From assembly GCF_902706295.1 (NCBI RefSeq), contig NZ_CACSJJ010000017.1, positions 62,001-126,000 on the forward strand: 64,000 bases of DNA, written 5' to 3'. The notes below the pieces were generated by a model, which made no database searches, had not been told where the DNA came from, and saw only the letters and a list, made by a program, of their open reading frames with translations. Shown here one piece after another: positions 1 to 6,981 of this stretch. The position numbers were made by a program, and so were the translations under genes. The stretch is from Arthrobacter sp. 18067 (GTDB lineage: Bacteria > Actinomycetota > Actinomycetes > Actinomycetales > Micrococcaceae). Position 1 is the stretch's first letter, and the number at the start of each line of letters is the position of its first letter.

Positions 1-184
1 TTTCGCGGTTACCGGACGAGGCAGTGACGTCCAGGAATGTCAGTTCGTCGGCCCCGCCGTTGTCGTAACGGTGCGCGAGTTCCACCGGATCACCGGCATC
101 GCGGAGGCCTTCAAAGTTGACGCCTTTGACGACGCGGCCCGCGTCGACATCCAGGCAGGGGATGACACGTACGGCTACAGCCAT
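1..184 (-). CDS. hisF: Imidazole glycerol phosphate synthase cyclase subunit HisF, N-terminal part
   Basis: Only the first 61 codons are in the window; the gene runs off the left edge. The start ATG (184-182) is preceded by TAGGAGC. The translation opens MAVAVRVIPCLDVDAGRVVK, the conserved first strand of the HisF beta/alpha barrel with the catalytic Asp in CLDVD, then an ADELTFLDVTAS segment. HisF works with HisH to make imidazole glycerol phosphate and AICAR from PRFAR in histidine synthesis. It lies 31 bases after hisG on the same strand, so it is probably cotranscribed with hisE and hisG. Confidence 0.95.
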   Translation of the reverse strand, partial: MAVAVRVIPCLDVDAGRVVKGVNFEGLRDAGDPVELAHRYDNGGADELTFLDVTASSGNRE

Positions 185-215
185 GTGCTGCTCCTAGATT
201 CTGTTGTGACGCGGG

Positions 216-1076
216 TCAGATGCGGCAGGCGTGAATGCTGCTGACCAGGATGGCGCGTGCTCCGAGATCGTAGAGCTCGTCCATGATGCGGTTGGTTTCC
301 TTCTTCGGAACCATGGACCGCACCGCAACCCATTCGGAGTCACGCAGCGGTGAAACGGTGGGCGACTCAAGGCCCGGGGTCAGCGCAGCGGCGTCTTCCA
401 CCAGGTCCTTGCGGATGTCGTAGTCCATGAGCACGTACTGGCGTGCGACGAGGACGCCCTGGAGGCGCCGGATGAGGATGTCGATTTCCTTGGCGGTTCC
501 ATTGGCGGCCCCACCAGAGCCGGAACGGCGGATGAGTACGGCTTCGGACTTCAGGATGGGGTCGCCAAAGATTTCCATGCCGGCGGCTTTGAGGGTGTTG
601 CCGGTTTCAACGACGTCGGCAATGGCGTCCGCGACGCCGAGACGCACTGACGATTCCACGGCGCCATCCAGGCGGACCACCTTGGCATTGACGCCCCGAT
701 CGGCGAGGTAGTCGCGCAGGAGTCCGTCGTAACTGGTGGCCAGGCGCTTGCCTTCAAGTTGTTCGACGCCGGCGAAGTCACCGACGGGACCGGCGAAACG
801 GAAGGTTGACGGGGCGAAGCCCAGGGGAAGTATTTCCTCGGCTTCGACTTTCGCGTCGAGCAGGAGATCCCTGCCGGTGATGCCGACGTCCAGGGTTCCC
901 TGGCCTACGTAGACAGCAATGTCGCGGGGACGGAGGAAGAAGAATTCAATGTCATTGTCGGGATCAACCATGACCAGCTCGCGGGTGTCGCGGCGCTGGC
1001 GGTAACCCGCCTCGGACAGCATTGCCGAGGCGGCTTCGGACAGGGATCCCTTATTGGGGACTGCTACACGGAGCAT
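216..1076 (-). CDS. hisG: ATP phosphoribosyltransferase HisG (long form)
   Basis: HisG performs the first committed step of histidine synthesis, joining ATP and PRPP to phosphoribosyl-ATP in the cytoplasm. The 286-residue protein starts MLRVAVPNKGSLSE and has the family segments YVGQGTLDVGITGRDLL and the PRPP-binding region VADAIADVVETGNTLKAAG near residues 148-166. The length is that of the long HisG with a C-terminal ACT-like regulatory domain (about residue 210 on, ending SSIHACRI), so feedback control by histidine and no need for HisZ are expected from family knowledge. It sits between hisE and hisF on the minus strand. Confidence 0.97.
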   Translation of the reverse strand: MLRVAVPNKGSLSEAASAMLSEAGYRQRRDTRELVMVDPDNDIEFFFLRPRDIAVYVGQGTLDVGITGRDLLLDAKVEAEEILPLGFAPSTFRFAGPVGDFAGVEQLEGKRLATSYDGLLRDYLADRGVNAKVVRLDGAVESSVRLGVADAIADVVETGNTLKAAGMEIFGDPILKSEAVLIRRSGSGGAANGTAKEIDILIRRLQGVLVARQYVLMDYDIRKDLVEDAAALTPGLESPTVSPLRDSEWVAVRSMVPKKETNRIMDELYDLGARAILVSSIHACRI

Positions 1077-1160
1077 TGGGAGACTTTCTTTTTGGAATGG
1101 AGGTTTTCAGGCACCTTGGCCACGCAGGGAACTCCGCAACAGGCAGGCGGAGTGGCGTGG

Positions 1161-1424
1161 CTAGAGATGCTTGTAAACGTCTTCCAGGCTGAGGCCCTTT
1201 GCGAGCATAAGGACCTGCAGGTGGTACAGCAGCTGGGAGATTTCCTCAGCGGCGGCTTCGTCCGATTCGTACTCCGCGGCCATCCAGACTTCAGCGGCCT
1301 CTTCGACCACCTTCTTGCCGATACCGTGGATTCCAGAGTCCAGTTCGGCAACCGTGCGCGAGCCTGCCGGGCGGGTCGCTGCTTTCTCACTCAGTTCTGC
1401 GAACAGTGTCTCGAAATTCTTCAC
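1161..1424 (-). CDS. hisE: Phosphoribosyl-ATP pyrophosphatase HisE
   Basis: HisE removes pyrophosphate from phosphoribosyl-ATP, the second histidine step. I place the start at the GTG at 1424-1422, giving 87 residues beginning KNFETLFAELSEKA after the initiator, the normal size of a free-standing HisE; GGAGGG lies just upstream, though close. A longer open frame to 1508 would run into the terminator hairpin at 1472-1525 and adds a low-complexity leader, so I reject it. The metal-binding helices show as GKKVVEEAAEVWMAAEYES and EEISQLLYHLQVLM. HisI is not fused to it. It is the first gene of the his run seen here, 84 bases ahead of hisG. Confidence 0.92.
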   Translation of the reverse strand: MKNFETLFAELSEKAATRPAGSRTVAELDSGIHGIGKKVVEEAAEVWMAAEYESDEAAAEEISQLLYHLQVLMLAKGLSLEDVYKHL

Positions 1425-1471
1425 GCCCTCCAGACTACTTGCTCCGGGGCGGCCACCGCTTGTTGGGGCGT

Positions 1472-1525
1472 TGCATGACGAAGGGGATGTGAGCGAAGAC
1501 ACACTCACATCCCCTTCGTCGTGCA
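1472..1525 (-). terminator. Strong hairpin ending the riboflavin operon
   Basis: Arms at 1472-1493 and 1504-1525 form a 22-bp stem with a single G:T wobble around a 10-base loop. It starts 11 bases beyond the ribH stop and lies upstream of hisE, so it should end rib transcription. There is no T run, as is common for actinobacterial hairpin terminators. Confidence 0.85.
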
Positions 1526-1535
1526 GGCAAGGGCG

Positions 1536-2021
1536 TTAGCTGAACTGCTTCAGCGTCACTGCTGTGGCCAGGGCTGCGGTGACCGCTTCGTGGCCCTTGT
1601 CTTCCTTTGAGCCGGGAAGGCCGGCCCGGTCCAGGCCCTGCTGTTCCGTATCGCAGGTGAGGACGCCGAAGCCCACCGGCACGCCGGTGTTGACGCTGAC
1701 GTCGGTGAGTCCCGACGTCGCAGCCTGACAAACGTAGTCGAAGTGCGGCGTCCCGCCACGGATGACCACCCCGAGTGCTACGACAGCGTCGAAGTGCGGT
1801 GCGAGCCTGGCGGCGGCGACGGGAAGCTCGAAGCTGCCCGGAACGCGCAGGAGCGTGGGCTCGGCGATGCCGGCTTCCTTGGCGGCACGAAGCGCACCGT
1901 CCACCAGGCCGTCCATGATCTGTGTGTGCCAGCTTGCCGCCACGATGGCGAGCCTGAGCTGCGAGGTTTCCTCAGGGTTGAGGGTAGTGAGGTCGATGGT
2001 GGGCGCGCCGTGTCCGCTCAT
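1536..2021 (-). CDS. ribH: 6,7-dimethyl-8-ribityllumazine synthase RibH
   Basis: RibH condenses 5-amino-6-ribitylaminouracil with 3,4-dihydroxy-2-butanone 4-phosphate to the lumazine precursor of riboflavin, as a cytoplasmic multimeric shell. The 161-residue protein has the family pattern: IVAASWHTQIMDGLVDGA, VPGSFELPVAA (about residues 60-70), ALGVVIRGGTPHFDYVC (82-98) with the catalytic His in PHFDYV, and GFGVLTCDTEQQ. It is the last gene of the rib operon, 17 bases after ribA, and is followed at once by a strong hairpin. Confidence 0.97.
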   Translation of the reverse strand: MSGHGAPTIDLTTLNPEETSQLRLAIVAASWHTQIMDGLVDGALRAAKEAGIAEPTLLRVPGSFELPVAAARLAPHFDAVVALGVVIRGGTPHFDYVCQAATSGLTDVSVNTGVPVGFGVLTCDTEQQGLDRAGLPGSKEDKGHEAVTAALATAVTLKQFS

Positions 2022-2038
2022 GTTTGCTGTGGGTCCGT

Positions 2039-2743
2039 TCAGTCTTGATTGTTGTCAAAGGTGTGGGTTGAAGGCGTCTTGCCGTTGCTGACCGGCTCCA
2101 CATCGAGCGTCAGCCGGTGGTCCATCCGGTCCTTCTTGGTCTGCAGGTAGCGCAGGTTCTGTTCCCGTGATGGCACCTCGGTGGGCACCATTTCCACTAC
2201 TGTTACTCCGGCCTTGTCCAGGCGGTGCTGCTTGTCGGGGTTGTTGCTCAGCAAGCGGACCTCGTGCAGCCCCATTTCAGCCAGGATCTGTCCGGCCGCA
2301 GTGTATGAGCGCGCATCGACAGGCAAGCCCAACTGTTCGTTGGCCTCTACAGTGTCGAAGCCGGCTTCCTGCAAGGCATAGGCCTTGATCTTATTGGCCA
2401 GCCCGATCCCGCGGCCTTCCTGCCCACGCAGGTAAAGCAGCGTTCCGCCTTCGGCATGGATGAGTTCCAACGCGAAGGCGAGCTGCTCGCCGCAATCGCA
2501 GCGGTATGAACCGAAAACGTCGCCCGTAAGGCACTCGGAGTGCAGCCGGACGAGGGGTGCCTGGCCGTCCTTGGGCGGGTTGGGCGAACTCACGGCGATG
2601 TGTTCGACGCCCGTGACATGGTCCGTCCACGCCTGTGCCACAAAGTCGCCGAAAGCCGTGGGCAATTGCACAATCGGCCCACCACTGACGGGATGCGGCG
2701 CGGGGCCCGTGTGGTCACTGCTGCGTGTGGTCGATGCGGTCAT
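2039..2743 (-). CDS. ribA: GTP cyclohydrolase II RibA (separate, not fused)
   Basis: RibA opens GTP to 2,5-diamino-6-ribosylamino-4(3H)-pyrimidinone 5'-phosphate, formate and pyrophosphate, the first riboflavin step. The zinc cysteines are Cys71, Cys82 and Cys84 in RLHSECLTGDVFGSYRCDCG; GQEGRGIGL and EANEQLGLPVDARSY are the other catalytic blocks. The protein is 234 residues with a roughly 25-residue N-terminal extension and carries no DHBP synthase domain. Its ATG overlaps the ribB stop as ATGA (2740-2743). In many actinobacteria the two activities form one RibBA polypeptide; here they are two frames, coupled by the overlap. Confidence 0.95.
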   Translation of the reverse strand: MTASTTRSSDHTGPAPHPVSGGPIVQLPTAFGDFVAQAWTDHVTGVEHIAVSSPNPPKDGQAPLVRLHSECLTGDVFGSYRCDCGEQLAFALELIHAEGGTLLYLRGQEGRGIGLANKIKAYALQEAGFDTVEANEQLGLPVDARSYTAAGQILAEMGLHEVRLLSNNPDKQHRLDKAGVTVVEMVPTEVPSREQNLRYLQTKKDRMDHRLTLDVEPVSNGKTPSTHTFDNNQD

Positions 2744-3435
2744 CGCTTCTCCTCGTCTCCCCGTGAAACATGTGCCGCCTGGGACTCTACCGCCTCCACA
2801 TACGACACCAGGTCCTCAATGGAGATGAGGGGGCATCCATGGTCGGCGGCGAAGTCACGCAAACTATCCAAGCGCATCATTTCACCATCGTCATGTACCA
2901 ACTCTGCGATCACACCCACCGGAGCGAGTCCGGCAAGACGGCACAAGTCCACGGCAGCTTCCGTGTGACCTGGTCGTTCACGCACTCCCCCGTTAACCGC
3001 ACGCAACGGGAAAATATGCCCGGGACGGGTAATCGATGCCGGAGAACTGCTCGGATCCGCCAGGATCCGCGCAGTCAGGGCCCGATCCGTGGCCGAGATG
3101 CCCGTGCTGACCCCTACGGCAGCGTCGCAGGAAACTGTGTATGCAGTCCCCTTGGCGTCTTCGTTGATTTCCACCATGGGAGGTAGCACCAGCGCATCCG
3201 CACGTTCGCCATCCAAGGGAACGCAAATGACGCCCGATGAATAGCGGATGGTCCATCCCATGAGGGCCGGCGTGGCGTGTTCGGCGGCGAAGATGATGTC
3301 GCCTTCGTTCTCGCGGTCCTCGTTGTCCACCACGATCACTGCCCGGCCCGCGGCCATTGCCGCGATGGCTGCCTCGACAGGATCCAGTCCGGTACGGGGC
3401 GAGCCCGTAGGTGATGTCTTGGCAGGGGCGCTCAT
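2740..3435 (-). CDS. ribB: 3,4-dihydroxy-2-butanone 4-phosphate synthase RibB
   Basis: RibB converts ribulose 5-phosphate to DHBP plus formate, supplying the four-carbon unit used by RibH. The 231-residue protein has the acidic metal-binding block VDNEDRENEGDIIFAAE (about residues 36-52), the SITRPGHIFPLRA segment and the RPGHTEAAVDLCRLAG block near the C-terminus of the fold. Its length is that of a stand-alone RibB. Its start overlaps the ribE stop (ATGA, 3432-3435) and its own stop overlaps ribA (ATGA, 2740-2743), so translation along the operon is probably coupled. Confidence 0.96.
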   Translation of the reverse strand: MSAPAKTSPTGSPRTGLDPVEAAIAAMAAGRAVIVVDNEDRENEGDIIFAAEHATPALMGWTIRYSSGVICVPLDGERADALVLPPMVEINEDAKGTAYTVSCDAAVGVSTGISATDRALTARILADPSSSPASITRPGHIFPLRAVNGGVRERPGHTEAAVDLCRLAGLAPVGVIAELVHDDGEMMRLDSLRDFAADHGCPLISIEDLVSYVEAVESQAAHVSRGDEEKR

Positions 3436-4061
3436 CGTGTGCTCCCCTGCTGCGGTGCGAAGGACAAAAGGCGTTCGGTGTATTTGGCCAGCACATCAAC
3501 TTCGAGGTTGACGCGGCCACCCACAGGCTTGGCACCCAGCCCTGTTTCTTCCAACGTGGTGGGGATCAGTCCCACCTCAAACCACGGAGCCGTTTCGGCC
3601 GCCGCACTGACTGCTGTCACCGTCAGCGATACACCGTCGACGGCGATCGAACCCTTCTCGGCAATGTATCGTGCCAGCGGGGCCGGCACGCCGAAGCGCA
3701 GGCGGTCCCAGTTACCCAAGGGCTCGCGCTCCAGCAACTCACCCACGCCGTCGACGTGCCCTTGCACTACATGGCCGTCCAGGCGCCCGCCCGCAGGAAC
3801 GCAGCGTTCGAGGTTTACGGTATCCCCCGGGGCCAGTCCGCCGATGGTTGTCCGGACCAGGGTCTCCCCCATCACATCGACGCTGAAGTCCTGTCCCTGG
3901 ATCTGCGTAGCTGTCAGGCACACACCGTTGACGGCGATGGATCCGCCCAAAGCCAAGCCATCGGTCGTCGTGGGCGCTTTCAACCGCAGTGTGGCGCTGG
4001 CGTCGCCGTCATGCTCAATGCCCAGCACGGTGCCCTGCTCAGCGACTATTCCCGTAAACAT
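3432..4061 (-). CDS. ribE: Riboflavin synthase alpha chain RibE
   Basis: This enzyme dismutates two 6,7-dimethyl-8-ribityllumazine molecules to riboflavin and the pyrimidine precursor. The 209-residue sequence begins with the invariant MFTGIV and shows the internal duplication of two lumazine-binding barrels: GSIAVNGVCLTAT (about residues 40-52) and GSIAVDGVSLTVT (about 137-149). GGRLDGHVVQGHVDG lies between them. It overlaps ribD by one base (TGATG) with GGAGGACAC inside the end of ribD as ribosome site, and overlaps ribB by four bases. Confidence 0.97.
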   Translation of the reverse strand: MFTGIVAEQGTVLGIEHDGDASATLRLKAPTTTDGLALGGSIAVNGVCLTATQIQGQDFSVDVMGETLVRTTIGGLAPGDTVNLERCVPAGGRLDGHVVQGHVDGVGELLEREPLGNWDRLRFGVPAPLARYIAEKGSIAVDGVSLTVTAVSAAAETAPWFEVGLIPTTLEETGLGAKPVGGRVNLEVDVLAKYTERLLSFAPQQGSTR

Positions 4062-5200
4062 CAGTGTCCTCCTGTGACATATTCCGCAGCTTCACCGTGT
4101 GAAACCAAATTCTTCTGCGGAATCGAATTCTTGATCGTGGTGGCGGCGCCCCGGGGGGACCGCAGGTGCAGCCTAAGGTCGTTGCCGAGCGTCCGGACCG
4201 CTCCGCCCCCGGCTTCGTCCCAGGACCAGTGCTGTGCGTCGGCCAGCGTGGTGATCCCAAGGTCGTTCAGAGCCGGGGTGCCGGAGCCCAGCAGCGTCGG
4301 AGCCAAGTAGACGATCAGTTCGTCCACCAGGTCCGCGGCAAGAAAGGTACTCAATATGGACGAGCCCCCTTCCACCATGACGTGCCGGATTCCTTGATCG
4401 AACAACGCGCCCAAAGCCTCTGCTGGATCCCGTGTTGGCAAGTGCACGAAACGCCCGTCGGTTCCCCGGACAGCGGCATCATCAGGGACGTCCCGCAAAC
4501 CCATCACGGCGCGGATTGGCTGCCGCCCGGATAGTTCACCGTCCGCCGTCCTGGCCGTGAGCCGCGGGTTGTCGATCAGGACCGTCCCGGTACCCACCAG
4601 AATGGCGTCTATGAGTCCCCGCAGCCCGTGGTTGTCCGCGAGCGACTCCGGGCTGGAAATCCACTGGCTGGTGCCATCCGCGGCAGCAATACGGCTGTCC
4701 AGCGTCTGGGCGATATGCAAAGTGACAAACGGACGCTTGGCCGCAACGGCGTCGAACCAATCGCGGTTCAGGTCCCGGGCCCTCTCGAAGGCCAGCCCGG
4801 ACCGGACGTCCACCCCTGCGGCCCGGAGCGTCCGGGCACCGCCCGCCGCGGGGTCGTGCGGATCGTCGACGGCGTAAATCACCTTCGCGATTCCCGCGGC
4901 AATGATGGCCTGGGCGCACGGGCCGGTGCGGCCCTCGTGGTTACAGGGCTCGAGCGTGACAACCATAGTGGTCCCGGTGATGTCCGTTCCCTGTCGGCGG
5001 GCAACGGAAATCGCGTCGGCCTCTGCGTGGGCTGTGCCTGCGCCCCGGTGGAACCCCGTTGCCAGTTGTGCACCTTCGGGACTGAGGATCACTGCACCAA
5101 CCAACGGATTGGCCCCACGCGGTCCGGCAAGGGCTGCGGTCAGCGCGGCATCCATGGCCGCACTTTCCGCCGGGGTGTAAAGGGCCGGGTCGGCGGTCAT
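4061..5200 (-). CDS. ribD: Bifunctional pyrimidine deaminase/reductase RibD
   Basis: RibD deaminates the pyrimidine ring and then reduces the ribosyl side chain with NADPH. The N-terminal cytidine-deaminase-like domain has the zinc set His58-Ala-Glu60, Cys86 and Cys95 in HAEADAI and EPCNHEGRTGPC. The C-terminal reductase domain begins near residue 155 (RPFVTLHIAQTLDSRIA) and contains DNPRLTAR and MVEGGSSILSTFL. The length of 379 residues is normal for the fused enzyme. Its start overlaps the end of ribM (ATGA, 5197-5200). Confidence 0.97.
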   Translation of the reverse strand: MTADPALYTPAESAAMDAALTAALAGPRGANPLVGAVILSPEGAQLATGFHRGAGTAHAEADAISVARRQGTDITGTTMVVTLEPCNHEGRTGPCAQAIIAAGIAKVIYAVDDPHDPAAGGARTLRAAGVDVRSGLAFERARDLNRDWFDAVAAKRPFVTLHIAQTLDSRIAAADGTSQWISSPESLADNHGLRGLIDAILVGTGTVLIDNPRLTARTADGELSGRQPIRAVMGLRDVPDDAAVRGTDGRFVHLPTRDPAEALGALFDQGIRHVMVEGGSSILSTFLAADLVDELIVYLAPTLLGSGTPALNDLGITTLADAQHWSWDEAGGGAVRTLGNDLRLHLRSPRGAATTIKNSIPQKNLVSHGEAAEYVTGGH

Positions 5201-5901
5201 TGGGCAGCTCCCGTGGATACTGCAGCAGCCGGGCTGCTGCCATCACGGCTTTCCCGCTCGCGCTTTTCGGCCCGCCACCAGACGAAGAAGCCCGTGAGGG
5301 TGAAGAAACCGTAGAAAAGGTACATGACCGCGCTGGCGTAGTAGCCTGCGCTGAACAGCAGCGGCACACCCACGATGTCCACGGCCACCCAGATCAGCCA
5401 AAACTCCGTCCATCCGCGGGCCATGCCGTACGTTGCCAGCAGGGATCCCATGAAGGTCCAGGCGTCGGCCCAGACCGGCGGGTAGGAGCCGAGGGCGTCA
5501 AACAGTGGCGTCAAGGCCGCCGTTCCGGCCACCATCGCGCCGATCAGCGCGATACGGACCCTGTTGCTGGCCCAACCCGGGACGATGGCGCGCCCCTGGG
5601 TGCTTGATTGCCGGCCCTGCCGCCACCGGTACCACCCGTAAACGGCGACGGTGATGAACATGACCTGGCGTGCGGCCTGGCCCCAGAGCGTGGCCGGTGC
5701 GGCTGCACCAAACACGTTGCCGAGGAAGACCGTGAGCAGGAGGATGTTACCGATGATGCCGATTGGCCAAGCCCAGACTTTGCGGCGCATGCCGCCAAGG
5801 GCGCTGAGCAGCCCGAAGATATTTCCAAGCACTTCGCGTAAGACAAGAGCAGATCCTCCAACGGGGATCTGTGCTTCGAAGAGCCATCGCAGAAAGTCCA
5901 T
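5197..5901 (-). CDS. ribM: PnuC-family riboflavin transporter RibM (PnuX)
   Basis: I start the gene at the ATG at 5901 (MDFLRWLFEAQIPVGG), which has GGAAGGAACGGC before it; a longer frame to 6069 would run through the riboswitch aptamer and is rejected. The 234-residue product is a polytopic membrane protein with roughly seven hydrophobic spans and PnuC features such as WAWPIGIIGNILLL, VYGWYRW and WIAVDIVGVPLLF-like segments. PnuC proteins usually move nicotinamide riboside, but PnuC homologues leading FMN-riboswitch rib operons in Corynebacterium and Streptomyces are riboflavin facilitators (RibM/PnuX). Position directly behind the aptamer and overlap with ribD support riboflavin as the substrate; this is inference from context. 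Confidence 0.88.
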   Translation of the reverse strand: MDFLRWLFEAQIPVGGSALVLREVLGNIFGLLSALGGMRRKVWAWPIGIIGNILLLTVFLGNVFGAAAPATLWGQAARQVMFITVAVYGWYRWRQGRQSSTQGRAIVPGWASNRVRIALIGAMVAGTAALTPLFDALGSYPPVWADAWTFMGSLLATYGMARGWTEFWLIWVAVDIVGVPLLFSAGYYASAVMYLFYGFFTLTGFFVWWRAEKRERESRDGSSPAAAVSTGAAQ

Positions 5902-5990
5902 GCCGTTCCTTCCCAGTAAGCCGCGATGACTCCGGGGGTGTACGACAGCGCAATGCCGGGCGTCGCTAAAGGACCGCCCACGGCATGACT

Positions 5991-6147
5991 GTACGTGCTT
6001 CTCCCATCCAGACTTTAACTGTCGGTACTGGAATTTCACCAGTTCAACCGTCTGCCACCGAAGATCCAATCACTTGGAATCCGATGGCTCGCGGGTCGCG
6101 GACTATAACCGCCGGTTCGGACTTACACCGACCCCGGAGCACGTATG
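5991..6147 (-). promoter_or_regulatory. FMN riboswitch (RFN element)
   Basis: Read on the minus strand the segment has the RFN core: GTCGGTGTAAGTCC, AACCGGCGGTTATAGTCCGC, GGTGAAATTCC, TACCGACAGTTAAAGTC and TGGATGGGAGAAGCACG. Closing helix P1 pairs ACGTGCT near 6138-6146 with AGCACGT near 5992-6000. It ends 89 bases before the ribM start; that leader holds GC-rich segments (around 5955-5985) that could form the expression-platform hairpin, but I could not fold it. FMN binding would be expected to lower expression of the downstream rib genes. Confidence 0.95.
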
Positions 6148-6223
6148 TGTGTTGTTATTCTGCCACAACTACAAAGATGGTCGGGCTATTCCCGGCCATC
6201 TTCGTAACATGTGATGACGGTCG

Positions 6224-6898
6224 TCAGGCGAACGTGGACGTCACTGCCTGGCCCGCCGCACGGAGCCGATCAATCGCGGCAGCGGGGTCCTGATGTCCAT
6301 AGACGGCCGAGCCGGCCACGAACACATTGGCACCCGCTTCCGCCGCCCTGATGATGGTCTCCTCGGTGATGCCACCATCCACTTGGATGGCCACACCGAT
6401 GCCCGAGCCCTCGATTGCCGCACGCGCACGTCGGATCTTGGGCAGGGTGATGTCCAGGAAGGACTGTCCACCGAAACCTGGCTCCACTGTCATGATCAGC
6501 AGCATGTCCAACTCGCTCAGCATGTCCAGGTACGGCTCTACCGGCGTGGCCGGCCGCAGGGCCATTCCGGCTTTGGATCCGCGGGCGCGCAGTTCGCGTG
6601 CAAGTTTGACCGGCGCCATGGCCGCTTCGGCGTGGAATGTCACGGAGGCGACGCCGGCGTCCGCGTACGCGGGTGCCCAGCGGTCGGCGTCGGAAATCAT
6701 CAAATGGGCATCCAACGGAACCGGACTGACTGCTTGGATTCTTTGAACCACCGGCAGGCCGAGCGTCAGGTTGGGCACAAAATGGTTGTCCATGACATCC
6801 ACGTGGACGGCATCGGCATTGCTGATCCGTTGAAGTTCCGCCTCAAGGTTGACGAAATCCGCAGACAGGATGCTCGGGTTGATACAGCACTGAGACAA
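6224..6898 (-). CDS. rpe: Ribulose-phosphate 3-epimerase
   Basis: Rpe interconverts ribulose 5-phosphate and xylulose 5-phosphate in the pentose phosphate pathway. I choose the TTG at 6898-6896 as start (SQCCINPSILSADF after the initiator), giving 224 residues, the family norm; GAAGGGG lies upstream. The open frame extends to 7042 but the extra 48 residues look nothing like the family. Motifs are SILSADF, VHVDVMDNHFVPNLTLG with metal His and Asp, LDAHLMI, MTVEPGFGGQSF and the phosphate-binding VDGGIT plus VAGSAVYG. It supplies the pool also used by RibB next door, although the riboswitch separates the operons. Confidence 0.94.
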   Translation of the reverse strand: MSQCCINPSILSADFVNLEAELQRISNADAVHVDVMDNHFVPNLTLGLPVVQRIQAVSPVPLDAHLMISDADRWAPAYADAGVASVTFHAEAAMAPVKLARELRARGSKAGMALRPATPVEPYLDMLSELDMLLIMTVEPGFGGQSFLDITLPKIRRARAAIEGSGIGVAIQVDGGITEETIIRAAEAGANVFVAGSAVYGHQDPAAAIDRLRAAGQAVTSTFA

Positions 6899-6981
6899 GG
6901 CAGCCCCTTCGGGTCGGTGATGGTCGAGAGGGGCCGCAGCGGGCAGAAAAGCATCGTCGCTGCGGCCTGGGATTGTGGCTG

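Noticed and set aside
5902..6069. N-terminal extension of RibM
   Set aside because: It would translate through the FMN aptamer; the ATG at 5901 has a ribosome site and gives the family length.
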